Below, piece after piece: positions 30,377 to 39,948 of a DNA stretch of 64,000 nucleotides. The notes below the pieces were generated by a model. That model searched no databases. It was not told where the DNA came from and was given only the letters and a program-made list of their open reading frames with translations. The position numbers and the translations under genes were made by a program. The stretch is from contig JAHLMK010000029.1 of assembly GCA_019915135.1 (NCBI GenBank), positions 186,001-250,000 on the forward strand. Direction: 5' to 3'. Numbering within the stretch: the stretch's first letter is position 1; each line of letters begins with the position of its first letter. The DNA is from Strobilurus pachycystidiatus. Lineage: Eukaryota > Basidiomycota > Agaricomycetes > Agaricales > Physalacriaceae.

Positions 30377-33300
30377 ATGTCTACCAACACGCTGTCATCA
30401 ACCGCCAAACTCGGCGAGTACTTCGCAAAGCTCCCGGCCTGCAAAGCGGACGGAACGAACTGGATATTCTTCCGAGACCGGTTCTTGTTTGCGATGGATG
30501 CCGCCGGTCTGAGCGACCACTTCGAGGGCAAAGTAGCCGGAACGTCAATCCCGCCAGCTGAACCTGCAGTGGCGGATGCGGCAAACCCTACCCCGGATGA
30601 ATCCAAGGCAACAAACGAGTACCTGGGACGGCGCCGGATCTGGAAGTCCGAGCAGGCTGTCATCAAGCAGGGTATCGCATCAGTGATCTCGGACTCACTG
30701 TTCCTGAAGGTCAAAGGCGAGGCGACGGCGAAATTAATGTGGGAGAAGGTGAAGGGAGAGTATGAGAAGAAGTCGAAGATGGTGACCGTGGACCTGCGTC
30801 GGAGGCTCCAGGATGAGCGATGCGCAGATGGAGGTGACGTGAAGGCTCACCTCACCAAACTACAGTCCATACGCGAGGACCTCATCGCGATGGGAGCAGA
30901 CCCCGGCGACGATAACTTTGTCGCGATCGTGCTCGGTTCCCTCCCCAGCTCATTCGAAACGTATCTGTCCGCGTTGACAGGTGCAGCCACACTCCTTGGC
31001 AAATCTCTCGACCCCGATATGGTGCTACAGGGCATCAATGACGAGGCGGACCGGCGAAGAGTCAGGTCCGGAGACAAGGGCGAGAAGGAAGCCGCCTTCT
31101 ATAGCGGGAAGGGCGGCAAGGGATCCAAGAAGTCGGTGGAGTGCTATAACTGCCACAAGAAAGGGCACATGGCACGCGATTGTTGGGCAAAGGGAGGAGG
31201 GAAGGAAGGTCAGGGACCCAGGAAGGGTCACGGGAAGGCGAACGCGGCCAAAGTCGAAAAAGAGTTCGATGCCGCATGGTTTGCTGATGATGAGGAGGCG
31301 GATTTTGATCTAGCCGATGAAGATGTGGATTCTATGGATATACCACCCCTCCAGGATGTCAGCGACAGCGAGGATGACGATGACGAAGAGGAAGAGGAGC
31401 CTGAGATGTTCACCATTGGTACCTCAGAGCTCATTGGGGAAATAGCCTCCCTTACCTCCGAAGAACTCGCTGCAGCCGCTGCAGAAACAGAGCGCGACTA
31501 CGAAACAGACATCTTTGACTCCGGTGCAACCCAGCACATGACACCATCGCGTCACCGATTAATGAATTACACGGCTATCAAACCTCGAGGGATTATGGCA
31601 GCGGACAAGAAGAAGTTCGAGGCCACTGGCAAGGGAGACATGCATATCACCATCCCTAACGGTACCGAGACATCCAGAATTCTGGTCAAAGACGTCCTCC
31701 ATGCACCGAACCTGGGAGTCACACTTCTATCAGTCAGTCGCATCGACGAAGCAGGCTTTCACCTGCAGTTTGGCGATCAGAAGTGTCGTATCCTAGATCG
31801 AAAGTTTCATCAGATTGGATCCATCCCCCTGCACAAGAGGCTGTATCGACTTCGCGTACCTATTCCCATTCCCCAGGCGCATCATGTTGATGATGGACCA
31901 CGAATCGTTACCCCAGACGAGTTGCACCGTCTGATGGGTCATCTACCAGTTGACGCGGCAAAGAAGCTGGTCAAGGATCAGCTGGTTGAAGGCTTAGAGC
32001 TGGATGAGAGCTCACCTACCTCGAAGGCTCAATGCGAGTCATGCCTGCATGGCAGGATGACACGGAGCGCTATCTCGAAATCTAGAGAAAACGACGCGTC
32101 AGGGGGAGTTGGGGATCAGGTTCACAGCGACGTGTGGGGTCCCGCAACTGTCGAGACACCCCAGCACAAGAAATACTATGTTACCTTCACGGATGACGCG
32201 TCGCGATACTCGGTAGCAATGCTACTCCACTCCAAGGATGAGACACTGCAGAGCTTCAAAGACCTTGAGGCACGCTGGAAGAAGGAGTTTGGGATTCAAA
32301 TCAAAATTCTGCATTCGGACGGAGGCGGAGAGTACAAGGGACACAAGTTTGACGCGTTTCTAGACGAAAAAGGGATCCAGCGTCGATTCACAGTCCACGA
32401 TACACCCGAACACAACGGAGTCGCCGAACGACTCAATCGCACGCTCCTCGAAAAAGTCCGAGCCATGCTCCATGCGGCCGGACTCCCGAAGAATCTGTGG
32501 GGCGAGGCGCTGAAGCATGCAATCTGGTTGAAAAACCGGACATCGTCAAAGGCCATCAGTGGTCGTACACCATACGAGGTGTTCCGTGGATCGAAGCCGG
32601 ACCTACGCAATGTCCAGGAATGGGGCTGCAAGGTCTGGGTCCACGTAGAAGATGGTTCCAAAATCGAGGGACGCGCACGCGAGGGTCGTTGGCTAGGATT
32701 TGACCAAGATAGCAACGGACATCGGATTTATTTCCCCGATAATCGTGCCATACGCGTTGAGCGGAGCGTAAAGTTCCCAGAAACGCGACGAGGAGGCGGA
32801 GGAATTCACAGAGTGCTGAATGAGGGGGAGAATGAAGAGATTAGGCTGGATGAAAAGAAGGAAAACATTCAGCACGCACCTGCAACCGTACCAGAAACAC
32901 CATCTCCACCATTATCACCTCTCACTACTCCTCCTGACACACCACCGTCAAGTCCACCACCAAAACCGGTGAAACCGCTGGCGCCGCGCGATATTTCGGC
33001 AAAAATCGATGTCAAGAACGTTATCGAAGGCACTCGAACGCGTCGAGCAGCGCACCATGTCATTGCCGAGCCCGGAGCCGATACCAATATCGAGTACGCG
33101 TATGCTGGTGTTGCCGATATGTCAGATGCACCCAGCGTTGAGGAGGCAATGCAGAGGGATGATTGGCCGCTGTTCAAGCAGGCCATGGACGTTGAGATGG
33201 AAGCAATGAAACGGACAGGCACATTCGGTGATGGACCTGTGCCGCGGCCGGCAGGACGCAATATTGTCGGATCAAAGTGGGCACTCCGGATCAAGCGCAA

Positions 33301-34708
33301 GGCAGATGGCGAAATTGACAAATACAAGGCGCGCCTAGTGGCGCGTGGGTTCACTCAAGTTCACGGAGTTGATTACTACGAGACGTTTTCACCCACAGCA
33401 AAGCTATCATCACTCCGCACTATCCTCTCCCTTGCTACTCGTTTCAATTGGGACATTGAAGTGTTTGATTACTCGGCTGCTTTTCTCAATGGCGAGTTTA
33501 CAGACAGCGAGGAAATCTACATGGAGCAGCCACCACACTACTCAAACGGGAACGCGCACGATGTCATTAGACTCCGACGAACCATATACGGACTCAAGCA
33601 ATCGAGCCGTAAGTGGTACGAGAAACTTACCTCGTCTCTTGCCACACTTGGCATTCACCCACTTCGTTCGGATCACGCCGTCTATCGTCTCATCAACGGA
33701 GATGATCTCATTTTAATTGCCATCCATATCGACGACAGTACCATCACAGGAACTTCTCCCGCACTCATCAAAGAAGTTCAAGAGGATATCGGACGCATCT
33801 TCCGCATTACAATGCTCGGTCCAATTAGCTGGCTACTCGGGATGGAAGTAACTCGAGACCGCCAGGCTCGCACCCTTGCACTATCACAGACGACTTACTG
33901 CGATTCATTGCTCCGGAAATTCCAGATGACAGACTGCAAATCCGTCTCCGTCCCACTCGATCCCTCTACCCAGCTCTCACGCGATCAGTGCCCGTCCAAG
34001 GACGACTACAACGCCATCCACGCGATGCAAGATGTCCCATATCGGGAACTCATTGGTGGATTGGTATGGCTGTCAACTGCAACACGTCCTGACCTAGCAT
34101 TCACGGTATGCATGCTGTCACGGTTTGTTGATAACCCCGCACAGGCACATTGGGACGCCGCGAAACGTGTACTACAGTACCTCAAGGGTACTCGCACCCT
34201 GGGACTCACTTACACCGGCACTGAAGAGTCACTCGGACTTGACATCTTCGCAGACGCAGACGGGATGTCCATCGAGGACCGTAAGGCCGTGTCCGGATAT
34301 GCTCTGATCTTGAACGGCGCTGCCGTTTCTTGGTCATCAAAGCAACAAGAAATCACGGCGCTCTCGACTACAGAGGCCGAATATATCTCGCTCACGTACT
34401 GCGCAAAGGAAGCCCTGTGGTACAGGCAGTTCCTCACGGAGCTCATCGGTCCCATTCCATTCCCATTCATCATCTACAACGATAACCAGTCTGCCGTCGC
34501 ACTCACACACGCAGAGCTCGGTCAATTTCACGCGCAAACGAAACATATCGACATACGTTACCACTTCATTCGAGACCAGGTACGAGATGGTACCTTAGAC
34601 GTCGTCTACTGCCCCACTGCAGAGATGACCGCTGACATCCTCACGAAGGCGCTTGCCTCATTCAAGTTCAAGCCATTTGTTCAGGCTCTCGGACTGAGTT
34701 CGGCTTGA
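30377..34708 (+). CDS. Copia gag-pol polyprotein
   Basis: 1443-aa uninterrupted polyprotein. Order of parts: a gag-like N-terminus (residues 1-240), a CCHC zinc knuckle CYNCHKKGHMARDC (about 256), an acidic linker, and an aspartic protease with DSGATQHM (about 380). Then come the GAG-pre-integrase HxxxH/CxxC region (HRLMGHL...CESCLHG), the integrase core with HSDVWGP (about 583), LHSDGGGEYKG (about 645) and HNGVAERLNRT, and the reverse transcriptase with KYKARLVARGFTQ (about 980) and YGLKQSSRKWYEKL. The catalytic box reads IHIDDS where Copia proteins usually have YVDD; both aspartates are kept. RNase H has FADADG (about 1290) and STTEAEYISL. Protease-integrase-RT-RNase H order is diagnostic for Copia rather than Gypsy. 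All catalytic motifs are present, so it should be functional. Confidence 0.96.
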   Translation: MSTNTLSSTAKLGEYFAKLPACKADGTNWIFFRDRFLFAMDAAGLSDHFEGKVAGTSIPPAEPAVADAANPTPDESKATNEYLGRRRIWKSEQAVIKQGIASVISDSLFLKVKGEATAKLMWEKVKGEYEKKSKMVTVDLRRRLQDERCADGGDVKAHLTKLQSIREDLIAMGADPGDDNFVAIVLGSLPSSFETYLSALTGAATLLGKSLDPDMVLQGINDEADRRRVRSGDKGEKEAAFYSGKGGKGSKKSVECYNCHKKGHMARDCWAKGGGKEGQGPRKGHGKANAAKVEKEFDAAWFADDEEADFDLADEDVDSMDIPPLQDVSDSEDDDDEEEEEPEMFTIGTSELIGEIASLTSEELAAAAAETERDYETDIFDSGATQHMTPSRHRLMNYTAIKPRGIMAADKKKFEATGKGDMHITIPNGTETSRILVKDVLHAPNLGVTLLSVSRIDEAGFHLQFGDQKCRILDRKFHQIGSIPLHKRLYRLRVPIPIPQAHHVDDGPRIVTPDELHRLMGHLPVDAAKKLVKDQLVEGLELDESSPTSKAQCESCLHGRMTRSAISKSRENDASGGVGDQVHSDVWGPATVETPQHKKYYVTFTDDASRYSVAMLLHSKDETLQSFKDLEARWKKEFGIQIKILHSDGGGEYKGHKFDAFLDEKGIQRRFTVHDTPEHNGVAERLNRTLLEKVRAMLHAAGLPKNLWGEALKHAIWLKNRTSSKAISGRTPYEVFRGSKPDLRNVQEWGCKVWVHVEDGSKIEGRAREGRWLGFDQDSNGHRIYFPDNRAIRVERSVKFPETRRGGGGIHRVLNEGENEEIRLDEKKENIQHAPATVPETPSPPLSPLTTPPDTPPSSPPPKPVKPLAPRDISAKIDVKNVIEGTRTRRAAHHVIAEPGADTNIEYAYAGVADMSDAPSVEEAMQRDDWPLFKQAMDVEMEAMKRTGTFGDGPVPRPAGRNIVGSKWALRIKRKADGEIDKYKARLVARGFTQVHGVDYYETFSPTAKLSSLRTILSLATRFNWDIEVFDYSAAFLNGEFTDSEEIYMEQPPHYSNGNAHDVIRLRRTIYGLKQSSRKWYEKLTSSLATLGIHPLRSDHAVYRLINGDDLILIAIHIDDSTITGTSPALIKEVQEDIGRIFRITMLGPISWLLGMEVTRDRQARTLALSQTTYCDSLLRKFQMTDCKSVSVPLDPSTQLSRDQCPSKDDYNAIHAMQDVPYRELIGGLVWLSTATRPDLAFTVCMLSRFVDNPAQAHWDAAKRVLQYLKGTRTLGLTYTGTEESLGLDIFADADGMSIEDRKAVSGYALILNGAAVSWSSKQQEITALSTTEAEYISLTYCAKEALWYRQFLTELIGPIPFPFIIYNDNQSAVALTHAELGQFHAQTKHIDIRYHFIRDQVRDGTLDVVYCPTAEMTADILTKALASFKFKPFVQALGLSSA

Positions 34709-34715
34709 GGGGGAC
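34707..34715 (+). promoter_or_regulatory. Polypurine tract
   Basis: GAGGGGGAC, directly before the 3' LTR and overlapping the gag-pol stop codon. Expected to prime plus-strand DNA synthesis. Confidence 0.6.
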
Positions 34716-34955
34716 TGTCGGAAGGATTAGCAAGCCGACCGACGCGTCTACATGACGCGCCTCGGGTCGGATCATCAGTCAGCGCCATAGGCGCGTATCT
34801 TCTCGTAGATTCTCATACTTACTATCGAGTCACTCTGACTCGTAGCTTACTCACCACTTAGAACATTCTAGTATACTTGTAGTAGTATATAAAGCCCTCA
34901 GTTTTCCGAGGCATAATAATCAATCACATCTATTTTCTATCTATTGCTGCTAACA
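34716..34955 (+). repeat. 3' LTR of the Copia element
   Basis: 240 bp, apparently identical to 30059-30298. Followed by the target duplication GTATC. Confidence 0.93.
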
Positions 34956-35249
34956 GTATCGGCATCGGTATCCGGTGCCCTTTGGATAAAGAACAACTGT
35001 TGTACTTATTGTATATACGTCTGGTGTGTTGTCGGTGTTCTTCTACGTAAGAATATGTGGCAAGGAGAAGGATAAATCATGCTGGGAAGCGGCGAGACCG
35101 ATGGAACATCGTTCGACTAATACTAACGTGTTTCCGGGATTAGAGAGATGGCGACTCGCATGATGACCACTGCCTAATCGTATCCACGCAACCGGTACTC
35201 ACATCTTGACTCTTGATGTGAGTGAGAACTGCGCTTATCCCCTTTTTCC

Positions 35250-35600
35250 GTGGCTCCTCCTCCTCCCTTCGTTCACCGCTAACGATTGATGAATCCACGG
35301 AAATGGGAAGGCGGTGAATGGGAACGATAGCGGTGGTGAATGGGAATGGTGAACAGTTACGGGTGAGCCTTCGCAAGCAAACTGGTGTACTCTTGGCTGC
35401 GACGAAGAAAGAATCAGTATTTTTCAAGTTTCTCCTCGGTTTCGTTCGTCTTGATGTGACTCAGCCAGTTGGCAGTAACTGCGCGTTCTGCTTCCGCCGA
35501 GAGTCAACGATCGAGGTCACGGTCATACAAAGCAACCCGAAATACATGTACGTCGCATGCTGATGTGAACGGGAAGAGTGCAGTGCCAACGGTCACATGT
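35250..35600 (+). pseudogene. Decayed third copy of the NGNGK membrane gene (3' part)
   Basis: CTTCGTTCACCGCTAACGA (about 35273-35291) matches the intron end before the last exon of the intact copies. It is followed by a tail-like GAATGGGAAGGCGGTGAATG stretch. A second stretch at about 35520-35585 (VIQSNPKYMYVAC, then NGKSAVPTV in another frame) parallels VVQGIPTYLCVAF and the start of the tail. Frames are broken, so no product is expected. It indicates that the membrane gene once had three tandem copies, or that a partial duplication occurred here. Confidence 0.5.
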
Positions 35601-35662
35601 GACATGTTGTATATTGTAGGTACCCTACTTTGTAGAGGTCCAGGTCTACGTATGGATCCTCA

Positions 35663-36230
35663 TCAGGTCATCTTCTCGCTGGGGAATGTAAACATATGTA
35701 CGATTATCCCACAAGTCTCTCTATACTTTGTGTTGTCGCTGTGTCCCCGGACTCCTTTTGATTTGAGAATTTCCAAGTGCTCCACTAGACCGTTATGCCA
35801 CGCAAATTCCATTCCACACTTGCAACGATGGGGTTCTTCGCAGAGTAGCTTCAGCCTCAGACATATGGAGTGCAATGTACCACAACACTTACCAAGATGT
35901 ACATCATGATAGTGTTTCTTCAAGGAGTTCTCTCCCGCGTAGGACTTCAAGCAGTTCTTATGTGGACAATGGAACCTTCCGTCTGGTTTAGGTTCTGGAT
36001 GTGAGTTGTGTTTCCTCATTGTACGCAGAAGTGCTTTGATCTGCTCCTCTTCCACGTGAAGCTGCACCTTCTCGTTAGACGAAAGGCGTCTACCGCAGTG
36101 ACATTCATGTCCTGTGTTTAGCTCAGCTCAAATGCCTGCTTGGGTAGATAAAGCACGGGTTCGTACCTTTTTCCATGCGCTTGTGTGGGAACTTGGCAAA
36201 AAGGTGCGCCCACAGCTTCTCGAAGGACAT
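35663..36230 (-). CDS. C2H2-type zinc-finger protein (unit 2)
   Basis: Exons 36230-36167, 36126-35893 and 35835-35663 join in phase to 471 nt (156 aa) starting MSFEKLWAHLFAKF. Finger-like units: HECHCGRRLSSNEKVQLHV, then a clear classical C2H2 finger CPHKNCLKSYAGENSLKKHY (closing HDVH), an EPHRC linker formed exactly by splicing out 35892-35836, and CKCGMEFAWHNGLVEHLEI. Intron 1 has the same 40-nt length, position and phase as in the unit-1 paralogue (25314-26556), which supports this frame. Compared with that paralogue the long disordered N-terminus is missing; an ATG at 36343 lies in a different frame (MYRNYGPNHDYW). Role inferred as nucleic-acid binding; no target is evident. Confidence 0.65.
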
Positions 36231-36343
36231 TTTGTTGATATCTGCTTCAGGTGTATGCAAATGAAAGGTTGGCTTTGCGTATCGCGTTGGCCGCCGGTGT
36301 TCGATGCCCAATAGTCGTGGTTCGGACCGTAATTGCGATACAT

Positions 36344-37144
36344 CAGCGGAATGGAGCAGGTGTTGTAAGACGCTGGTGAAGTAGTAGAGAAGAATGGTGG
36401 AGAGGATGAATGTCAGAATCACCAGTTTTTATACCTCTCCGGTTCCGTCTGGCTCGCCAAGATCTGCGGGATTGTTGACGGAATCAGACGGATCATCAAT
36501 GCACTGACCAGGGACGGTGCTGATCTGCGACGTTCATGACAAGAGTACCTGATCCGTTCTACACCACAATAGAGCGCCGGCAGCCAACTATCCTCGTACA
36601 GGAAATAAGTACGCTGGCAGGACATAGAATCAGAACCTCCGAATCACCTGTGGCGCTTGAGCTGGGGAAAAGCGGGTCTTCTGAGGTCCAAGATGGATAT
36701 CAAACGAGCACCGGTCGAAGACGATACACGAATCTTTTCTGTGTGACCATAATATGGAGTAGTCAGAAGGGAAAGAGACTGGAACACGCCAAGACTGCGC
36801 CCACCGCTACCAGCGACTTTCAGATTAATCGTTGCTTCGACAAAGACGAGGGCACACACCAGTGCCAAACACGGGAAATAGGGTGCAACGTGTCGCAAGC
36901 TAAAAGCATAGGAGTCGCAGCGCACGAGGTCACCGATGCGCCACATTCAGAGAGTCGGCCGATAAGTTGTCGGACACGTAGAGTCGTCCTGGAACTCCGT
37001 GGCTCAATGGGGCAGAGCGGATCAATCATGCCGACCGGCGAGGACGCGGCAGTTCGTTTACGGCGCCGTACGCTTGCCGTCCCCCCATGAGCCACAAAAT
37101 GGATACACACTCTTCACCAAGACTGTTATCCGCCAGCGCCACAA
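36344..37144. other. Upstream region of the unit-2 zinc-finger gene
   Basis: Parallels 26557-27145 at moderate identity. No gene is supported. The duplication ends near 37085, just before the next gene. Confidence 0.45.
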
Positions 37145-38687
37145 ATGTCCCCACGGGATCTGCAGTCTAACTTTACCCGCATTTTTTATCCGACTGCGAG
37201 AGGCTACACTCCCATCACTGCCGATACAGGCCAATATGGTCGGCGTGCCGCCTTCTCAGACACCGGCGTCCAGATAGGCGACATTGTTCGGATGCATGTC
37301 GGTGGCCATATTATATATATGGGTATCAACGTCACGATGCCTGGCAGCGATCCCAGAAACAATCTGCATCCACATGATTTCGAACCAATCGACTTCGAAT
37401 TAGGTCGGGACTTTGTTTGCGACTCCGAGCGTTGGGCTAGCCCCAGCATCCACGGGGCCACAAGCGACGGCGAAGGCTTCAAAGCTGAGTTCATTCCCCG
37501 CTCCAGGTCTGCACCCTCCCAGCCTTCTTATCAGTGACTAATCTGTTCATAGTGATGATGCATCCGACAGGCTAAGATTTACGTCGACCGCGGCCGAAGG
37601 GTCATACTTTGCCTTGCCTTTCGGAGGCTCCTCGCTCGAGTGTACTCCTCTCGGTCTGAAGAAGCTTCGAGACTTTGCTCTTAGTCATGGAGACGCTCTT
37701 TATCGGCACCTGATCACAGGGAAACACTACACAATCAACAATGGTGGCCTGTGTATTGTCACTGGGTGCGACAAAACTTCCTTTTGGGCATCTGGCGTCT
37801 TTGTCGCAAAATCTCTGCATTCAAACTTTCACAAGGAGCTCATCATACCCGAAGACGAGAGCCAAATTTCGCCTGAATCGTCTCTAATTGACCAAGTCGC
37901 GAGTCGTAACACCCCCAAGCAGATCGAGTACGGCCTGGAGAGCCCCGGAAAGCGCCCATTGGTAAACCCAATCGAGAACGTTCCTAGCTGTTTCGGTGTG
38001 CGTGGTTTCCACGTATCTCTCCCCGCTGCCCGATACAACGCGCTGAGGGCCGCGCATACGGACTGGCAAGAAATTTGGCTTGCGCTGCCGCCTATTCTAC
38101 GTCCCAAGCGTATCCGCTCGTGGCCAATCAACTCACGTCTGCGTCCAGTAGGTCGGGTATCCCTCACGGCTATAATCGACTTACGTGTACCCTACCATCC
38201 GTGCGAGGCAATACAACATATCATCCATGCTTTGGTGCGTGCTAGAACGTCTGTGAGGATTTAACGCTCTGAATTTTCTTCCAGAACAGGAAGATCAACG
38301 TATTGGTTGTACATGACATGGATATTGGGGAAGTACTTGACGAAGTACGTGACTAGAATCATTGCCACCTACGGGCTGCTAACGGCCAGCGAAGACTGAT
38401 CTAACGATGATCGACGACGACGAACTCGCAAAGCGCATGACAGCGAGATTTATCATTGCCATCGATTCGAGTAAGCCCAAATCCTTCTGAATACATCTCA
38501 GGTTGACCGACCCCTCTTAGTGGGACGTGCCTTGCTCAGGCCGCGTCGCGATGTGCATGCATTCACTCTCCTCGAGAAGATTGAGAATACCCAGTTATAT
38601 CGTCGATTGCGCGGCAGCCGCTTTCTATCTGTACGAAGGAGTGTTTGGGCTTGTGACGAGAAATTTAGTATCAGAACCGATCCGTAG
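37145..38687 (+). CDS. Agaricomycete protein of an unnamed family with a VTGCDK motif
   Basis: Exons 37145-37506, 37553-38234, 38285-38348, 38400-38471 and 38521-38687 join in phase to 448 aa. The N-terminus (FYPTARGYTPITADTGQYGR, then GVQIGDIV) precedes a block ending LLITGKHYTINNGGLCIVTG, continuing CDKTSFWASGVF. This combination of a helix, a short strand and V-T-G-C-x-K recurs in a large mushroom protein family to which I cannot attach a Pfam name or activity. The C-terminal part has VLVVHDMDIGEVL and a DDDELAKRM helix. No signal peptide or membrane segment is visible. The fourth and fifth exons are short, but they keep phase and avoid stops, which supports them. The donor after exon 3 (GTGACT) is weak; an alternative ends the protein soon after GEVLDE. 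Confidence 0.62.
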
Positions 38688-38956
38688 CGGGCCTCCAATG
38701 CTCATATGTCATGTGTCATTTGTGTAATGAAAGACTCGTGTTGACTGGAAGATCGCTGTCTCTGGTAAGTAGTGCTAGGGGTGTTCGATTCGTTCTGTAA
38801 GACAACACCAAACTCAAGGCCGGCGTTTACAACACGCGACTATGGATCGAGCACCAACAAGGCAACGGTGCATCAAACTGAACAGACGCGTGCCGCGTCT
38901 TGATGACTATGTAGCTCGTAGCTTCATTCCATTAACTCGCTGGCATCTGCCCCACT

Positions 38957-39682
38957 GTGAATGATGTTCACTACGTTCTCGAACCTGTGCACCTCCATTC
39001 TCCATGCTTGCGGGCGGATCGTAGCATATATGAAGCCAATCTTTTTGTATACGAGCCGCATTCTCTCCTCGCCCTCTTCCACGATGGTGTGGAAGCTATT
39101 CTCAGGTTGTTGCGGGCACACAAGCGATACCCTCGAGCCCTTTCGCGGTGGCACGTAACTTCTCGAATTCACACAGTGACGGTTAGTAATGTTGTTTTAG
39201 GATTGATTCGGAACTTCAAAGTGCGCGTCGATGGCGCAAGCCTCGAAATAATCACGACACCGGAGAAAAACAGAGTACTCAACATCCACCTCGAGCTTGA
39301 CTCGGACCCGAAGGATTTCCGGGAAGAGATTTCAGAACAAGAATTGACCAATAGGCTGGAGGAAACCGGTGGAGTCATTTGCAGGGTCTTTGTGGCCTTG
39401 CAGAAGAAGCTGCTGGATCTGAACCACACGGCGAGCGAGAAGCTTGTGTCACTTCTTGTAGCCATCGGAAAGGCACGATTCACGGCGATCCACGTGTTCC
39501 TCCACTTACGTGCTCAGGACGATGTAAAGAAAGTGGTGGAGGCAACGATCACCAACATGCGATCCAGCGAAAACACATTGGTACACTGGATGGAAAATGA
39601 ATCGGAGGAACCGTTCCTTGGTATGGTTGCATGCGCCGTCGGGTTGTCCCAATCACATTGGCAAAGCAGACAAGCTCGCTAG
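38957..39682 (+). CDS. Hypothetical protein
   Basis: Single-exon 241-aa frame, MNDVHYVLEPVHLHS to SQSHWQSRQAR. The middle is mixed charged/aliphatic sequence compatible with a folded protein (for example EEISEQELTNRLEETGG, VFVALQKKLLDL). No domain, signal peptide or membrane segment is recognised. The plus strand is favoured because its amino acid composition is ordinary, whereas antisense frames are Ser/Arg-rich. It could be the last exon of a longer gene. Confidence 0.45.
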   Translation: MNDVHYVLEPVHLHSPCLRADRSIYEANLFVYEPHSLLALFHDGVEAILRLLRAHKRYPRALSRWHVTSRIHTVTVSNVVLGLIRNFKVRVDGASLEIITTPEKNRVLNIHLELDSDPKDFREEISEQELTNRLEETGGVICRVFVALQKKLLDLNHTASEKLVSLLVAIGKARFTAIHVFLHLRAQDDVKKVVEATITNMRSSENTLVHWMENESEEPFLGMVACAVGLSQSHWQSRQAR

Positions 39683-39948
39683 ACCATTTCGTTGACGCGA
39701 ATGTACATCTCATCACTTCGTCTGGTGCGATCCACAACCGAGGAAGGGCTAGTCATGAGCTGTAATGAACGATGTAGTAATCAATGAGAATGCATAACGG
39801 TACAGAGAGCAGTATGGAGAGCGAGACATCAATGGAGAGCAAATTACACAACGTTGATAGCAACAGTTATAGCATGACGGTCGTGAGAAGGAAGAACGTA
39901 AGAGAGATTGAGTGGGGGATGCATGGGAATGCAGGGTGGCATAGTTCC

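Larger units (their letters stand above)
30054..34960 (+). mobile_element. Complete Ty1/Copia LTR retrotransposon with target duplication
   Basis: LTRs of 240 bp (30059-30298 and 34716-34955) begin TGTCGGAAGG and end GCTGCTAACA, and look identical in my reading. The 5-bp target duplication GTATC lies on each side (30054-30058, 34956-34960). A primer-binding site GGTTATGGGCCCC follows the left LTR and a polypurine tract GAGGGGGA precedes the right one. A single 1443-codon gag-pol frame fills the interior. The element interrupts the 3' flank of the disrupted membrane gene. Intact ends, identical LTRs and an open frame together indicate a very recent and possibly active element. Confidence 0.95.
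27230..37085. repeat. Tandem segmental duplication, unit 2 (with two nested LTR elements)
   Basis: Second copy of the 3.8-kb unit. Removing the two LTR elements and their target duplications (1318 and 4902 bp) leaves about 3.6 kb, close to unit 1. Gene order and orientation are retained. Coding exons still align well with unit 1 while introns and spacers have drifted, so the duplication is older than the insertions. Confidence 0.7.

Noticed and set aside
36128..36343. Alternative start MYRNYGPNHDYW for the unit-2 zinc-finger gene, with a CPSRSCGRTF finger-like segment.
   Set aside because: The intron phase and MSFEKL/MSFQEL similarity to the unit-1 paralogue support the other frame.
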